Shown here: in pieces, positions 11,144 to 24,651 of the stretch
Position numbering within the stretch: the first letter of the stretch is position 1
Layout of the letters: each line of letters opens with the position of its first letter
Origin: Nephromyces sp. MM_2019
Lineage: Eukaryota; Apicomplexa; Aconoidasida; Nephromycida
Length of the DNA stretch: 64,000 bases
Direction: 5' to 3'
Assembly (NCBI GenBank): GCA_015657535.1
Contig: JADHZB010001957.1
Coordinates: 1-64,000, forward strand
The notes under the pieces: model-generated
The model's database searches: none
The model's input: the letters and a program-made list of their open reading frames with translations, nothing else
Told to the model about the DNA's origin: nothing
Made by a program: the position numbers and the translations under genes

Positions 11144-14100
11144 ATGGCCTCAAGGAGGCAGATTACTGCGGATAGGGTTAGGGGAACGTCTGTTTCCTAT
11201 GCTAAGAATGAAAATGGCCTTCCTTTCCCTAAGAGAAACCGCCAAGGTTGATGGATATTTAGTGTTATGACAACTTAAAATCATGAGAATTGCTTTTCTT
11301 TTCGCATGTTGCTGAAAAATCCGTTATTTTATGATTTTGTATTCAAATTAGTTAAAATTTTGTGATTCTCCTATTTCTTTTATATTTTTTTATACTTTCA
11401 GTGTCTCGCACAACGTTCTTCAATTTCTTGCCTTTTTTAATAGTTCAAGGCTTCAAACAATCATCTTCACAACTTTGAAGAAAGATTTTTGAATGTAAAA
11501 TTTTTATGGCAGGTTCAAACTACCCAAAATATTGACATTTGGCTCACACATGGATAGGCACACACATTTCTGTTTTTCTTTCTTTAGCTGTTCAAACTAT
11601 GATATTTTGTAATGTTATTTCTCTTATCTACTAATCACAGGAAAACCTTGTGTGCTAACTTTTGAGTCCCTACAAACTGATGAGCTGCAACCAGTTTGGT
11701 GGGCCGAGTTTTACCGCAAAAAACTTACGAAGAAGTGAGTTAAATGAGAAGCTCATACTCAATGGCATCAGCCTTGTGTGTTGGGGGGAAATTTTGTTTA
11801 ACTCTTTGAAGATTGTATGTCTGTTGGGAAAAGTGAGCATCTTCTTTGAATATTTCATGTGTTTGCGGTGCATGTGTGTGCGTGTGTGTGCGTTTTTTCC
11901 TTTTTTTTCTTTGGTTTTACCTCTATTCCTTGCTTCTTTTAGTTAATCTACATGGAGCATCTCATTGATACACAAATATGTACTTGGGTATTAAGTACTC
12001 TATTTCTTCTAAACTTGCTCTTTATTACACGAATTTCTTGAATTTTTAAACTAACGTTTTGCAGGTATCAGAGTTGCTTCAAGTCCTTACAGCTACAAAC
12101 GTGCTATTCAGCTTGAAGAGATTTTTTCTCGCTTTATCTTTATGATTTTGATATCTTCATCAGCATTTTCGTCTTTTTCAATAATCCTACGCTTCTGATA
12201 TCATCAGCACGTTCTTCTTTCTTGCTTCCACCTCTTCACACATACACACTTTTTATGCTGTCGTTTAGGATGGTTGTGCAATGTCAAATGCCGAAGATCT
12301 GTGGCTCAATCAAGCAGAAAGTTGAAAGTTCATCAGTTTCTCTGCGATGGATAGCAGCACTTCTTCACGGGGCTTGTGTGTTATTTGAGAAACAAGTGGA
12401 TTATTTAGCGACGGTATTGTGTGCTGATTTTCTTTGTGATTTGAAACTTTTGCTAGTATTTTCATCTTCACAGAGAAATTGTTGGGTTTACGCCGAACAT
12501 ATCTACAATCTCCTATTTTAAAGGAACGTGAGCATAAATGGGAGTATGAAAGAAGATGAAAAAGTGGAAATTTAGCACTTTTTTTGCCTCTGTGTGTTGA
12601 TGCTTGAAAGTTTCTTTCTGCTGTGTGTAAAGTGTCATGTTTTGCATTAGTGATTTTGTGCAGCTTCTTATTGAACAGAATGTACGATTTGAGATGGAGT
12701 GCGTTTTACAGACGTTTTTTGTGCATCATCAAAGGATGAAAAAGGGAAGAATTTTCAATCTCTTTGAAAAGAGTAAATGCTAGGGAATATAGAAAATCTG
12801 CTTTTTTCATGTGTAAAAAACTCGCAGATGAAACGAATGTTTAAAACATCCAAGTTTCTGTGCGCTTTGAACCCACTGTATGTACACCCGCTTATTTTTT
12901 TGTCTTATCATCTGGATGAGGCTCGAATACAAGCATATCTGCATCATAATATATATTTTATGGAGATTTCACCATGAAACTTCACTATCGGGCTTTTTCT
13001 AACTCATTACCCGTTTTTGCCTGTATCTCAATGCTTGAAAAACTAGACAATCCGGGAATTTCAAGAGTATGTAGAATTTCATGCCATTTCTGCCTATTTG
13101 AAGGTGTGTGTGTGTTGAAGTTTGCATTTATTGCTCCAAAACGCAGGGATATTTATTGGAGCATTTATATCTATTCAAGTAATCCTATAGCCTAACCAAA
13201 AAGGATCAATCCTCTAAAATGAACGTACACACACGCACACGCAAAAAAACGCACACGCAACACACACGCACAAAAATGCACACGCAACACACACACGCAC
13301 AAAAACGCACACGCAACACGCACACACAGAACACGCGAAACACGCACAGCTATATATATTCATATTTGCTGTACTCTTTCACTGTATGATGATTATCCCG
13401 CTCCCATTCAATAGGTATCCTCTCTCCCCCGTATAACCTCGTTAAAGAATGTATTTTTCTCTTTCTTGCTACGAATTTTTTTTAGATATTTTCCTAGCTT
13501 TTGGCAATTCATGTGGGTAAGAAGTATGCTCCCATATCTTTTGTAGTATTTGCATGTAAAAAATCTTTGATTTATGTAATAAAATCCCCTTTGATTGCAA
13601 GAAATTCATTTATTTAAAAAGAATGCATTTTATTTCCTCCAAAAGAAGAAGAGGAAGAAAATATGAATTTCATTTTTTTCGCTCTTTTTGCAAGTTTTTT
13701 GGAATGTTTATTAGCGAATTCGCTGCTTTTTCTCCAACTTTTTCTCCTTTTGTATAATTTTTTTGTCTTATCTACCTCCTCCTTACGCTTAATAAATCCT
13801 CTTACTCTCTAGGATAGTGAAGACTTTAGTCAACGCCTGATTTTGGCGTTTGAGGAGAGCCTAGCTCATAGGAAGGGTAAGCGAGCATCCGCTGTATTGA
13901 GGCAGCTCGAACTGAATGGAATTGTAAATTCAATTCTCCCGGATAACAGGCGACTTTCTGAGATGGAGCAGAAATTGATGCTTCCCTCTACGCTTGAAAA
14001 TAGGGCTTGGTGAGAGGTTTTTGAAGATCTTCAGTTTTTATGTTTTTTAGAGCATTCATGCATCTTCAATGTGTGCAAGATAGCAGAAGATTCGGTGACA

Positions 14101-17100
14101 AACGGTGGTTGAGAATTTGATGAGTTCCTTCGATTGAGCTGCTTCGAGCACTTTCCGCTGCAGCTATGAATTGATTGCTTTTAGCTCTTTCCTCTTTGAT
14201 TTTGTATCGATTTTTTTGCAGCTTTTTGCTTCCTTGTTGCTGCTTTTTTTTTTTTTACTCTTTTTTTGGATGTTTTCTTCTTCATTTCATATATTGCCTA
14301 GGTATTCAGTGTATCACGTCGTTTCTTACTCATCCTGTGTGTCGAAACTCTTCATCCAATTTTGCTCTTTTCCCCTCCACGATGTGAAGATGGGATGAAG
14401 ATGGTTAAATGCTAGTTTTAGCTCATCAATAAGCCTAAAAAGAGCTTGAAGAAGTAGCAATGATGCTATGCCTAGGCTTCAACAGGCAACTCTTTCATAA
14501 TCTCCTTCTCTGTTTCCTCAGGCGACATTCACAGCGTAGCAGTTCGCATGAAGTCTTTATTGAGGCATTGGTAGATGAAGAGCTTGACAATCAGATTCAT
14601 GGTTATATTCAGCCGCTTTTTCAGAATGCAGTGTGCGTGTTTCTCTTATCCTCTTCATCGCTGCTATGTGCGTATTTTTTATATTTTCTGCTGGGTTGCA
14701 CACCTGAGGATAATATCAATCTTGTGCCTTTGCACACAAGCTTATTCTCGCGTGCATGCTCATACAAGCGAGGTTTTTAGGCTGTTTTCGCGTGACTTTC
14801 GGTCATTTTTTGATTGGTATTGCATGGTATTGTATGAATCTTGATATTTAGTGACTGTGTGTGTGTTCCGTGTGCTTCTATTTAACTTGTTGGATACCGT
14901 GGTTAAGCAAAAAATACTCATTAAGGAGCTTAGCGATAACACACTTTCAAAGCTTTTGGCTGTTTTACTTGTAGTTTTTAACTTTGTTTCTTCATTTTTT
15001 CTTCTGCCTCTTCTTTTCTGATTGCCTTATTTTCGTCTGTTTTCATCTTCAGTAAGCTTTGAGCTGTTTTTTCACTTTTCGCTGTTGAAACTATAATTTA
15101 CTGCTTCATATTTTTTTTCGCTTTTAGCTGTTTTTTCTACCTTCTTATTCTGTGCGTAGTTTCTTCTGTTTAAAAACTATTTATTATTAGAGTTTGAATC
15201 TATTAATACACCCCTATGATGGTCTTTTGCTTGCAACATCTTGTGTGTGTGTGCAGAACTCCCTGATCTCGCTGCAGATATACAATACGAAGATGAGGCT
15301 TTCGAGGATATCTTTCCAAAAGAACTTGGTAAGAATTTAGTTAGGGAAAAGGCGAAGCTCTCTTTTTCCCACGCAGAGTACATACATCCCCGCAGAAGAT
15401 TACAGCACACTCACAGATTACGCACACACACGCCGAACAAGAATATATACACTCATACACCGAACAAAATTAGGCACATGCACACAGAGCGCACAGCCAT
15501 ACATAGAAAAAGATTACAAAACGCACATATATTACCCACATAGATTACACACACAGAGTATGCACAGAGAGTATGCACAAAGATTACGCACACAACTTCT
15601 AGCATTCCATATAGATTGGTTTTAGGTCTGTAAGCATTTTACGCTTTAAAGAAGTGGCTCGAATGCTTATTACCCAGTTGAGCTAGCAGTCAACATTTGA
15701 GTCGAATTTTTGATGTTTTCTTCTTCAAGTTCTTAGTATTTCTCGGTCTTTTTTGCTTTTTTAGTTATGTTCATAGCATTTTTAGATTTAGCCGCATAAG
15801 GCGCAACACACAAACACGCTTGGAATCATCTCAGCTAAAAGCTAGAAAATTTGATGCTTTTGATGATAAGTTTCTCATCTGGCTTTTTGCTTTAAGTCAT
15901 GCTTGTTTTCATATTTTAGTTGTTCATTGAGTGGTGAAGAGCTACTTTCCCTCATTATATTCTTAGAAAACGTAGGTTTTTGCAAAGAATGGATGTTTTT
16001 TGTTGGATTTAGCTACTTAAAAGTAAGTAGAGGAGGAGACTTTATATAGTAGGATGCCTCTTTTATACTTGTAGCGTGAATTCTCCCAATTTTTTATTTG
16101 TAGTTCACTAGGTCTATTGAAAATAGAGACACTTTTATATGTGTGTGTGTATGTGTGTTGTATTTCCTTCTAGTTTAGGCGTGTGCTAATTTATTCTTCA
16201 TACTTAATTACTTCTTCCTCTAGAAGGGGCTAACAAAGAATTTAATGGGGAAACTTCTTCACAAAATCGCGTTTCACTGGAAATTGAGCAGCCAGTAGGC
16301 TTAGAGCTTCGTGGAGGAGATGCCTTACAGTATTCACCGTTTAGAGGTGGAATGGATGTTGTGGAATATCAACCGGTAAGGAGTGCTAGTAAGATTGAAA
16401 AGGCTGAGATATGTGTGTATAATTCGTGTGTGTGCATGTGCCGCCTACATGCTTAAATATAACTGATATACAGCTAATTAGGTCTCTCTGCATATAATTA
16501 AAATCTGCGTGCGTGTGGCCTGCATGTTTATACATGCTTAGATTTATCAGTGTATTTGTAGGTTAGATGCTGGTGTACATAGGCTTGCCTCTGTGTGTGT
16601 GTTGTGTATATTATTATTGAGGGTATTATAATCTTGTCAGGAAGCAGGAAAAATACCACTTTATTTGTACTTAACTTTTCATTTACAATCTATTTTTAAA
16701 CTCTGATCGGGAAATGTATGTTTCAATGCTTAGGAAACACTGTTTTTTGTATAGATTTTCGGCTGCTTTAACTCAATAAAAAAATCCACACACGCAAAAA
16801 TATATATTTGGGAAAAAAAAGGCACACACGCATATTTGGGAAACACATACACATACGCACACACATGAATAGATATTTGGAAAAATTATAATCTAATCAT
16901 CCAGGCTTCTACTCACCTCTCTAGCCTTTTCAGTCTACCTTCACCTACCTAGTAATTATTAAGTAGAGTAGCTTAATTTGGCAGTTTCATATGCATTTAA
17001 AAGCTAGATGATGAAATATACGTATTAGGTTTATGTGCGTGTGTGTGTGCCTGCTAATCTTGCTTGCATTGCACTGATATATGAATATCATAAAAATTTA

Positions 17101-20100
17101 GGTGGATTTTAGAGCCTTTAACGAATCGCGAGATTCTGCAGATTCTCTAGCTGAAATTGGGCAAGGAGGAGCTACTTCTAGTGTGCGAACAAGTGTGAAT
17201 ACCCTGGAGTCTAACGAGCCACTTCCAGGTAAAAACGATTATTTGAATCCTCAGCTGCTTATGATTGTTGAGTTGCTTGCATTTGAATCAGATGCTGAGT
17301 TGAAGATTTTTATAGGTTTAATGGTCGAGTTCTGTGTGTGTAGGGTGGTTAATGCAGTTTAAAGTTCTAGATATACGCGTGTGCATACATCTAGCATATC
17401 TAAATAAGATAGCGCTCCCCACTTCTCTAGGTTGCGTTACTCACTTTTTCCTATATAATTCGCAAATACTGAATCCACCGACATCATCTATTGCACACAC
17501 GTTTAGGCATAAGGTTATCAGAGGGCTCAAATGATGATTTTGCTATGTTTAAGAGCAGCTTTTCTAACTTAGACCTTAATGAAGATTGGGATTTTCTAAA
17601 GAAGCAATCGCTTCCAGCAGAAGAAAGAAGGTAAAATTATGTGTGCGTCCAGCGTTGCATCTATCGTGAAGCCTCTGCTTATAGAAACTTCCTTTGTTTA
17701 GTCGCTTACTAGTATCCATTTTTGAAAGCGATGCAGCTCAAACACATGTTTATGAAGTGTATAACCAGCGTTTTTTCTCTTCCAAAATAGCTTTGCATTC
17801 GTTATACTCAGTGCGAATTTTTGTGTATATTTCTTGTTTTTTGAAGATATACACACACAGTTAGTTAATGCTGCCTGAAGAATACGTTCGTTCCAAGGCT
17901 TATAGGATTTTTCGCTGTTTATATGTGTGTCTAATCGTGGTGAAAACTGATTATGTTTGCTTTTAAGCAGTTTTTCGGTAGGTTTTCATGCAAGCTGATG
18001 AATTTTATGTGTGCTACTATTCTTTGACGGTATGAGTAAGAGAGGATTGCTTTCATCAATTTTTTGGGGTGTAGAATGAGCAGATCCTAATATCATCTTT
18101 TGGGTAAATTCTACAGAATTTGTATACTCCTTCATTTTTATCTCATTAGTCAATTTTTGGCATTTTAGCAACGTTTTTGCATATTTACACACGCATTGGC
18201 TTTTTGAGTGAAAATTGCACTCTTTTTCGATCTTTATGATTGCATGTTGAAAATAGTTGAAAACCCCTCTTTTCTACCAAAACATTACTCTTTTGATGCT
18301 TTTTTACTTTTTAAAGGGAAGTACCTGCAGCCAACGTTGAAGAAAACGCTTATTCCTTCACTTTTAACGAATTTGATGCCAGCGCTCCTTCCCAAATGAA
18401 GAAACGAAGAAAAACACCCGCTTTTACAGTGGATTCTGATGATTTTTTATTGCCTGAAAGGTGGAATTACCTGATTTAATGAAGGGCTTCATCGATATGA
18501 TGCTCTAAGTTTATATGAGAAGAAGGAAAATCACTTTATTTTCACAGAAATTTGTAAATTCTGTTGTTTCTTTCTGCTTGGAAATGAAAATATTATAAGA
18601 TGATATATACACTGAGAAATATATAAAAACAAACGGGAGAAAGTGGAAAATTTGCAGCATTTCATTTGAAGTGTGTGTGCGCTAGAGTGTGTGCCTGCTA
18701 GAGTGTATGTCTATGCTAGATTGTATGCATTTGTAGTGAGCGTGATACCTTTTTTGGCAGAATGATACACATTGCGTGTATAGGATTCCTGTAGATTCAG
18801 CGCTAGAAACATGCTTGTGATTAGTGCCACCCTTGCCTATTTTCAAAGATTTCAACGAATATAAAATACTAGGCTAAAGCTGTTTTTCAGCTGTATGTGT
18901 GTATTATTTTTTTAGTGCTGCAAGCCTTTGATTATATTCCCACCGCTTTGCGCATATCCATGGTAAAACTGAGGAATTTTTCGAGCTTTTAGTATCTTTT
19001 TACCGTTGGAATGTTACTACTGCCAGTGTTGTGTGTGTCCCAAAAATCAGCCTAGTCTTGTGTGTGTAAGTCGCTAAATTTCAATCCTCTGTTTGGTATT
19101 TTACTTGTCTTCAGAATATCTTCAATTTACTCGGTTAAAAATGCTTCATTCACAACTCATGAAGCATCTAATTTAAATCTCCCTCTATCAATGAATAGCC
19201 CAGTTCGTAGCATCATAGCAGGTGAGGAAGTCTAGTTTAAATTTTGTTGAAAACGTGGATTGTGTGCTATTTTTTGATGTTTTTGCATATACTTCCCCCT
19301 TTTATTCGTAGGCTTTGGAGAATCCTATTTACTGAGTGTTCATCCTCCTTTTTTTCTATTTGGAGAGGCAGCAAGACGGGCTGAATTTCTAAACCAAGTG
19401 TTGGAGTTAGCGATGTATCCTTTTTACAGCATTTTGTGTGTGAATCAATGATTTATGGGGTTTTTAGATATTTTCCTCTTCATAAATAAGTTTGGTCAAA
19501 CGGTTTGTCCAATTTTTTTTACGTATTTAGTTGTTTTGCTTCATTTATTTTGTAGTTTTGCTGTGCTTTTGGCGGTTTGTGCTGTTCAATTCTGATTTTT
19601 TTCCGATATTTTTGCCATACCTAAAAAGAGCCTTAAACATCTGAAGAATCTCTATTAAATTCATTCGCCTTTTTGCTTTAAAATTAAAAGGTGATTTTTT
19701 TGTACTTATTTTTTATATTTTCATGATTTTATAGGCTCTTGGGTAGAACATTTGGAGTTTTCCAAGCGTTTATGGCTTATTTTTCTTGGTGCAATATTTT
19801 GGGTGCTTGCAAATTATATTACCCGCTTTGAAGAGGATTTTTTATCGGTTTATAGCTGTTTCTGATGAAATGTTAAGCTTTTTCCCGCTTCTTTTTGCTG
19901 GTTAATGTTGTGTGCAGCTCTTCAACTCTTTCGAATGAAAATCATCGGACGCTACTCTCAAAAAGTGCTCAAAAGTCGATGCTACTCTTACCTCCTACCG
20001 ATAAGAATGAAAACTTGGAGGATGTGGACCTGGTGCTTGAGAATGGTGAACATTCTGCTAAACTCCGTTTTTTCTTAGTATCTTCACTGCGATTTACCTT

Positions 20101-21830
20101 TGGGCCTGCTAGAGTTGCTTATCCGGCAGAAAATTTTTAATTTTTTTAATTTTCATATAGCATCATCGCTTTTTATTGCTTTATTTCCTGGGCTGAAATA
20201 CTTATTTGAATGATGTTTTTTTTCTTCAAATAGCATTTTTCCAGGGCTGCTATCCCAGTGCTTTTATAGATTTTTTCATAGTGTTATCAACCTGCCTTTG
20301 TTTCGGCTGGCTATTTTAGGCTTCCATGCAGACTAGCGACACTTTTGTGATTAAGGTCCTGGAGTTATTTTCTTTGTAAAATCAAAAGGTAGCTTATCTC
20401 TCTAATCTTTTATTATAGCAAAGACAAATCCTGTTCTATGGTGTGTGCAGCTGAAAATTTGATTAACCAAGAAAACTTGCAGCCTAATGCAATAGTAAAT
20501 GCTTCTACGGAAGTATCACAAGTTACTGAGCAGCAACAGGAACCTTTGAAGAAGGATTTTGGGCTAATAACGCCAATTGAAGAAACTCCTATGGGTACCT
20601 AAAGTAGCTAGTCTTGTCTGAATAGAAAACGTTGATTTATTCTTTTTTTTATGTTTTTTGAAGCTTTTTTTTATGCATTTGATGTTCTCTCTGAAGCTTT
20701 TTTGCTCTTGTTCTGGATTGCTAGTAGGTAAATTTATCTCATGAGTTTTGCTATGTTTTAAAACAGTTAATACATCAAAATTATAAATGAATATGAAAGT
20801 GGATATAATGCTGATCCATATTAGGATTCAAGCATTCTTTTCAGGTATAAATTACTTTTGTAACTTTTTATTTTGTGCCTAGGTTCTCCCCTTAATAGCG
20901 TAAAAAGAGCTCGCCGAGTTCTTGGCGATGACCAAGATTTTTTCCCTAGAACTCCTTCCCGCCCCACCCGCGATGATTTTTTATATTTTAATGCCTCTCA
21001 AGAAAGTGTAACCCAGCACTCTGTCCACTACAGTTTGAGGAAAGTAAGCTAATCATTAGCTGCAAGCCCGTTAGTACTATATTCAACCGCGAAAAATCAT
21101 CCATTCAATTGTATTTTCTTGTGCACTATTTTCACAATCTACGGTACAGCATATTTTGCATTGTTTTTTACTCTTTCTGGAGTTTATTCTTGTCCAAGTT
21201 TTGCTCTATGTTGAATAATGCAGCAACTTAATTTTTTACGGGACAATCTTGAAGGTAGGAATGAGTCATTCATTCGCTTTTCCGATATAATGAAAGGAAA
21301 ATCAAAACCCTTCGTGGCTAGGTCATTGTTAAATATGCTATCTTTGGCCTCCCGCGATTTCATACATCTTGAACAGCCTAAAAAAAACGAGATAAACATA
21401 GTAGCCAAGGTATGTTTTGTAACGCAGCTCTGGTATTGAGCTCATATGATGCTTTTCTATCATGAATAAAACTTCTAATAATACTAATTTTTTTGTTACC
21501 AGATAATATGATTTTATCTAAAGGAATGTAACCGTTTTTTATTAGGATATTTTGCTAATAAAGGAAAGTTTTTGTTTTTAAAATGCGTATATTGCGATTT
21601 TTAATTTTCACGCCGGAATCGCATGTTACGGGCTTGACTAGCAGAAAGATCAGCTCTTTTAGAAGTACTACTTTTTTTTCCTCACATATGTGCTGGCTTG
21701 CTTTTACTCTCTGTTTCTTCAGGGGGAGATATGGAATTGTGATACGTTGGTAGAAGGGCTAAGCCCAACGCCAATATCGAGGAATTTCCAGCAAAGAGCC
21801 GTCGAGCTCTCACTTTCAAAGGGATTTTAG
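11144..21830 (+). CDS. kleisin: Rad21/Rec8-family cohesin subunit
   Basis: Exons: 11144-11246, 11641-11734, 12065-12100, 12269-12413, 13813-14009, 14522-14630, 15257-15328, 16224-16375, 17102-17228, 17522-17630, 18317-18460, 19115-19221, 19312-19435, 19918-20045, 20451-20594, 20883-21043, 21224-21409, 21723-21830; about 750 residues. Nearly all joins agree in phase; 14630 to 15257 does not, so a donor or small exon is missed there. The N-terminal SMC-binding domain is seen in VWWAEFYRKKLTKK, then SVSLRWIAALLHGACVLFEK and YLATDSEDFSQRL. The middle is acidic and Ser-rich, as in kleisin linkers. The C-terminal winged helix is FSDIMKGKSKPFVARSLLNM followed by SRDFIHLEQP. Kleisins close the SMC1-SMC3 ring that holds sister chromatids. 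Mitotic Rad21 versus meiotic Rec8 cannot be decided by eye. About 34 residues precede the usual family start region, so the start is the least certain part. Confidence 0.82.
13226..13345. repeat. CACACGCA-type minisatellite
   Basis: Imperfect units of CACACGCAACACACACGCAC separated by A-runs, in the kleisin intron 12414-13812. Confidence 0.85.
15391..15600. repeat. CA/GATTAC-rich degenerate repeat
   Basis: Mixture of CACACA runs and repeated AGATTACxCACAC units, beginning about 60 bases after kleisin exon 15257-15328. The ORF running from that exon into it is read-through. Confidence 0.75.
16783..16868. repeat. CA-rich microsatellite
   Basis: CACACACGCA, ATATTTGGGAAA and CACACACGCATA segments repeated inside the kleisin intron 16376-17101. 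Confidence 0.75.
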
Positions 21831-22734
21831 CAAGTTGAATGATTTTTTTGTTAATTTTTACACTTCTAGAAAGATAAGGTATTTTTTTTTCCGGGGTAAG
21901 AAATCCTTGTCTCTCAAATCTAGAGACGGATACAGATTTGGAATGACGATACTCGTAGTGATTTAATGCAATTTCCACTAGTCTAACCCTTGGCCGTTTT
22001 GTGCTCTTCCGCATTAAATGACAGCTAGGGTAAGCTTGAATTCAATAAGTAACGGCCTGCATTGCTTCAGGCAGCAATCAGCTTCTTATCCGAATGAGCC
22101 CTTCATGCGCTATATTTTTGCGTTGTAAGAGTGGCTTGGAAAAACTTCCTACGGCGAAAAGTGCTTGATAATCTATGTAACTTGTTATAATACGGCCATT
22201 GAAAAACTTTAGAATTAGGTGCTTTCGACGTTTTTTGGAAACGTATTCTGCATATTTTTTCAAAGAATTTAGTCCCCGGTACTTGAGCTACTACCGTAGT
22301 ACGAGACGCCGTTTAAGCGATTAGAAGTCGTATAATTATTTGGCTAGCGGAAACTACTTTAATTTCTGAGCGGACCTCTATTTTTCGCCTTGCAATTTTA
22401 AGGATTCTGAATCATAGTGACGTTCCCTCCTGTTTTTTTCCGCGATTCTCCCTAGCTTAAATATAGATTTAAAAAATTGCGTTCCCCGAAAATTTCATGT
22501 GCGCACATCTAGTATTTCCGTGCTAAATATTTCAAAAACTCGTCTGTATGTTCAATTGCTCATTCTTACGGCTTCCTTAATATTTTGCTGTAACAGCTTT
22601 TTCGTTGAAGCATGCTAATTTCGGTAGATTGTTATTGCTCCCACTTAGCATTTATGAGCTAAACATTTTCTAGATGCTAACTTTGTGATATAATCAAAAA
22701 TTAACGTTCTTGTGTAGTAGTGCTAAATTAGGAT
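21831..22734. other. intergenic region with short unassigned minus-strand ORFs
   Basis: Between the kleisin stop and the next plus-strand start I can assign no gene. Two consecutive minus-strand ORFs (22263-22078, 61 codons; 22014-21682, 110 codons) are Lys/Arg-rich and start with ATG. The second runs into the antisense of the last kleisin exon, and neither has recognisable motifs. They may be chance. Confidence 0.4.
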
Positions 22735-24651
22735 ATGACAAAGACTGCTTTTATGAATTTTTCTCCGCCACAAGTTCTTGGCTCTATGAGGGAGATACCT
22801 GTAGAAGTGTTTTTGCTACGACATGATAGTCAGTATGCTATTACGCTTGGTACTGGCCTTAGTAGTCATTAATTACTGTTTTTTGAGATTGGGTACCTGC
22901 AGCCATCTCATGTTGATGCCCTTCAATAGGTGCGCATTCTGTTGTTTTATTATTAAAAAGCTTGTTCCGAATTACTAGTATTCGTTTTCTCGCACTTAGT
23001 TTGCGCTTTTGGGATTATGTGATATCTTGCACTTTGCTACGCCTACAGTTTTTTTTGAGTGCGGGAAAATAGCTAGCTTTCTAGATCGCGTCGAAGTCAG
23101 TGCAAAGCACAATGGTGGCCACGATATTTCCTGCGTTAGTTTGATGCTTTCTCAGTGTACACTGATATTTAAATGCAGCTGACTTTTTAAAAAAATCTTT
23201 AACTTATCTGGGACGCAGCAATGTCGTACATGTTTTTACTATTTTACTGGAAAAGTGTTAAGTTCATTAGGCTGCAATACACACTGCTGGGAACCTAATA
23301 AACTCAATAACCTTTACCACTGAGAATTTCTATTAGCGTGTGTACTTATAGAGGAGTAGATGCTGCTAAGCACGGACTAGCATTTACTTATTTATGAATA
23401 CCTGATTGCTCTACCCGTGACGGACATATTTTTGTAAGTTTCCAGTAATCAGTGAAACATAGTACAGCTTTCTGGTTTTTTGCGTCTAAATTAATATGAA
23501 GCAGCATGTACGCGGTGGAGCTAGTAGTTCGCGCAGTTCTCTCCTTCGGTACTACAGGCTGCATACAGTATTGCCCAGGGAGTTCTGTTATGGCTACGGA
23601 CTGTATTGTAGAGTTAAGGGTACTCGTTGCCTTGAAGCAAAGTAGGTAGGGGCCGTATTAGGACGCCTATAGCTGCGATGAGGTAGGAGCTGGCAGCTCC
23701 TAGAGCTATGCTAGATTATTTTGGTAGCTGTTGTTGCTTCTTGCTTCGAATCAGTGGTCCATGACTACGTGGACTATGGCATCCCTTGCAGGGGGCATTG
23801 GAAGTTATAAGAGGTTGTATCGCTGGTACAGATAGTAAAAGTCCCGCCTTAAGGCACGGTAACTAATCAATGCTTACTTTGAAGTGCACAATTTACGAGG
23901 CTTCTATTATAGCTGAAAGGCCTGTATTACACGTGCATGCTTCAGCGTAGCCCTTAGCTGCGTCGACCTTGCGCGCAAACTGCAAGTGGAGTATTCCGCG
24001 ATGGCCGACTTAAACAGCCGGGGCTGCGCTAGTAAGCGAAATTACTCCAAGTGTGCACTACACGGACGGAACCACTGCAGAAGCCTACCATGATGTGCGC
24101 TCCACCGAAATGGCTCCACAGGTGGGAAAAGCAAAAAATGAAGGTTTTCTCTAATATTAATTGCTGCTACGGGTGAGCATGCAAGCCTATGAAAATATAG
24201 CCCTGGTAGCGTTTCGGAGGTATAATGCCAAGAACATCACACTAACAGCCGCCTTGCATAGGCTGCTCTACCATCAAGGTAGAACGACGCAGAAACAAAA
24301 AAATGCTATATTAATTAATACACAAGGGATATTCATTGGCTGAGCTGAGGGGGCCTATAATGAGACTAGAAAAGCTCCAACCGTATTTGCCCAATTTATC
24401 GACAGGTACTGCTCGTAAGAATATGAAGGAATAATTTTGAAATAGACTGATACTTATTTTTATTGTTTATAGTACAAATTCTCACTCGCCTAGCTTCAAG
24501 CCTCATGGCAGCTGACTTATGGGCTGAGCTTTGCCGCAGCATGCCTTATGAAAGCAAGGAATGCGTATACTATACCCGTACTCTGCATACAATTGTGGGT
24601 GTAAATAGTGTAGCTGAAAGCTGCCGCTTAGTAAAGCCAAAGCTAGCTTAA
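22735..24651 (+). CDS. unrecognised multi-exon gene
   Basis: The proposed first exon begins at 22735 and encodes MTKTAFMNFSPPQVLGSMRE then IPVEVFLLRHDSQYAITLG. An exon starting at 23000 after CTCGCACTTAG is open for about 60 codons (FALLGLCDILHFATPTVFFE, then IASFLDRVEVSAKHNGG). 23496-23648 is open from an ATG (RYYRLHTVLPREFCYGYGLY). 23792-23858 has clean splice sites (GALEVIRGCIAGTDSKSPAL). A stretch about 23930-24090 encodes DLARKLQVEYSAMADLN. The last two exons, about 24161-24278 (AYENIALVAFRRYNAKNITL) and 24473-24651 (LASSLMAADLWAELCRSMPY, TAA stop), join in phase. No family recognised; the end looks helical. Exon boundaries in the first half are unresolved, and more than one gene is possible. 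Confidence 0.42.

Noticed and set aside
2369..16868. CRISPR-like array
   Set aside because: The repeated units are CA/TG microsatellites without equal-length unique spacers, in a eukaryotic genome.
21682..22014. 110-codon minus-strand ORF
   Set aside because: Partly antisense of the last kleisin exon; no recognisable domain. Mentioned only as an unassigned possibility.
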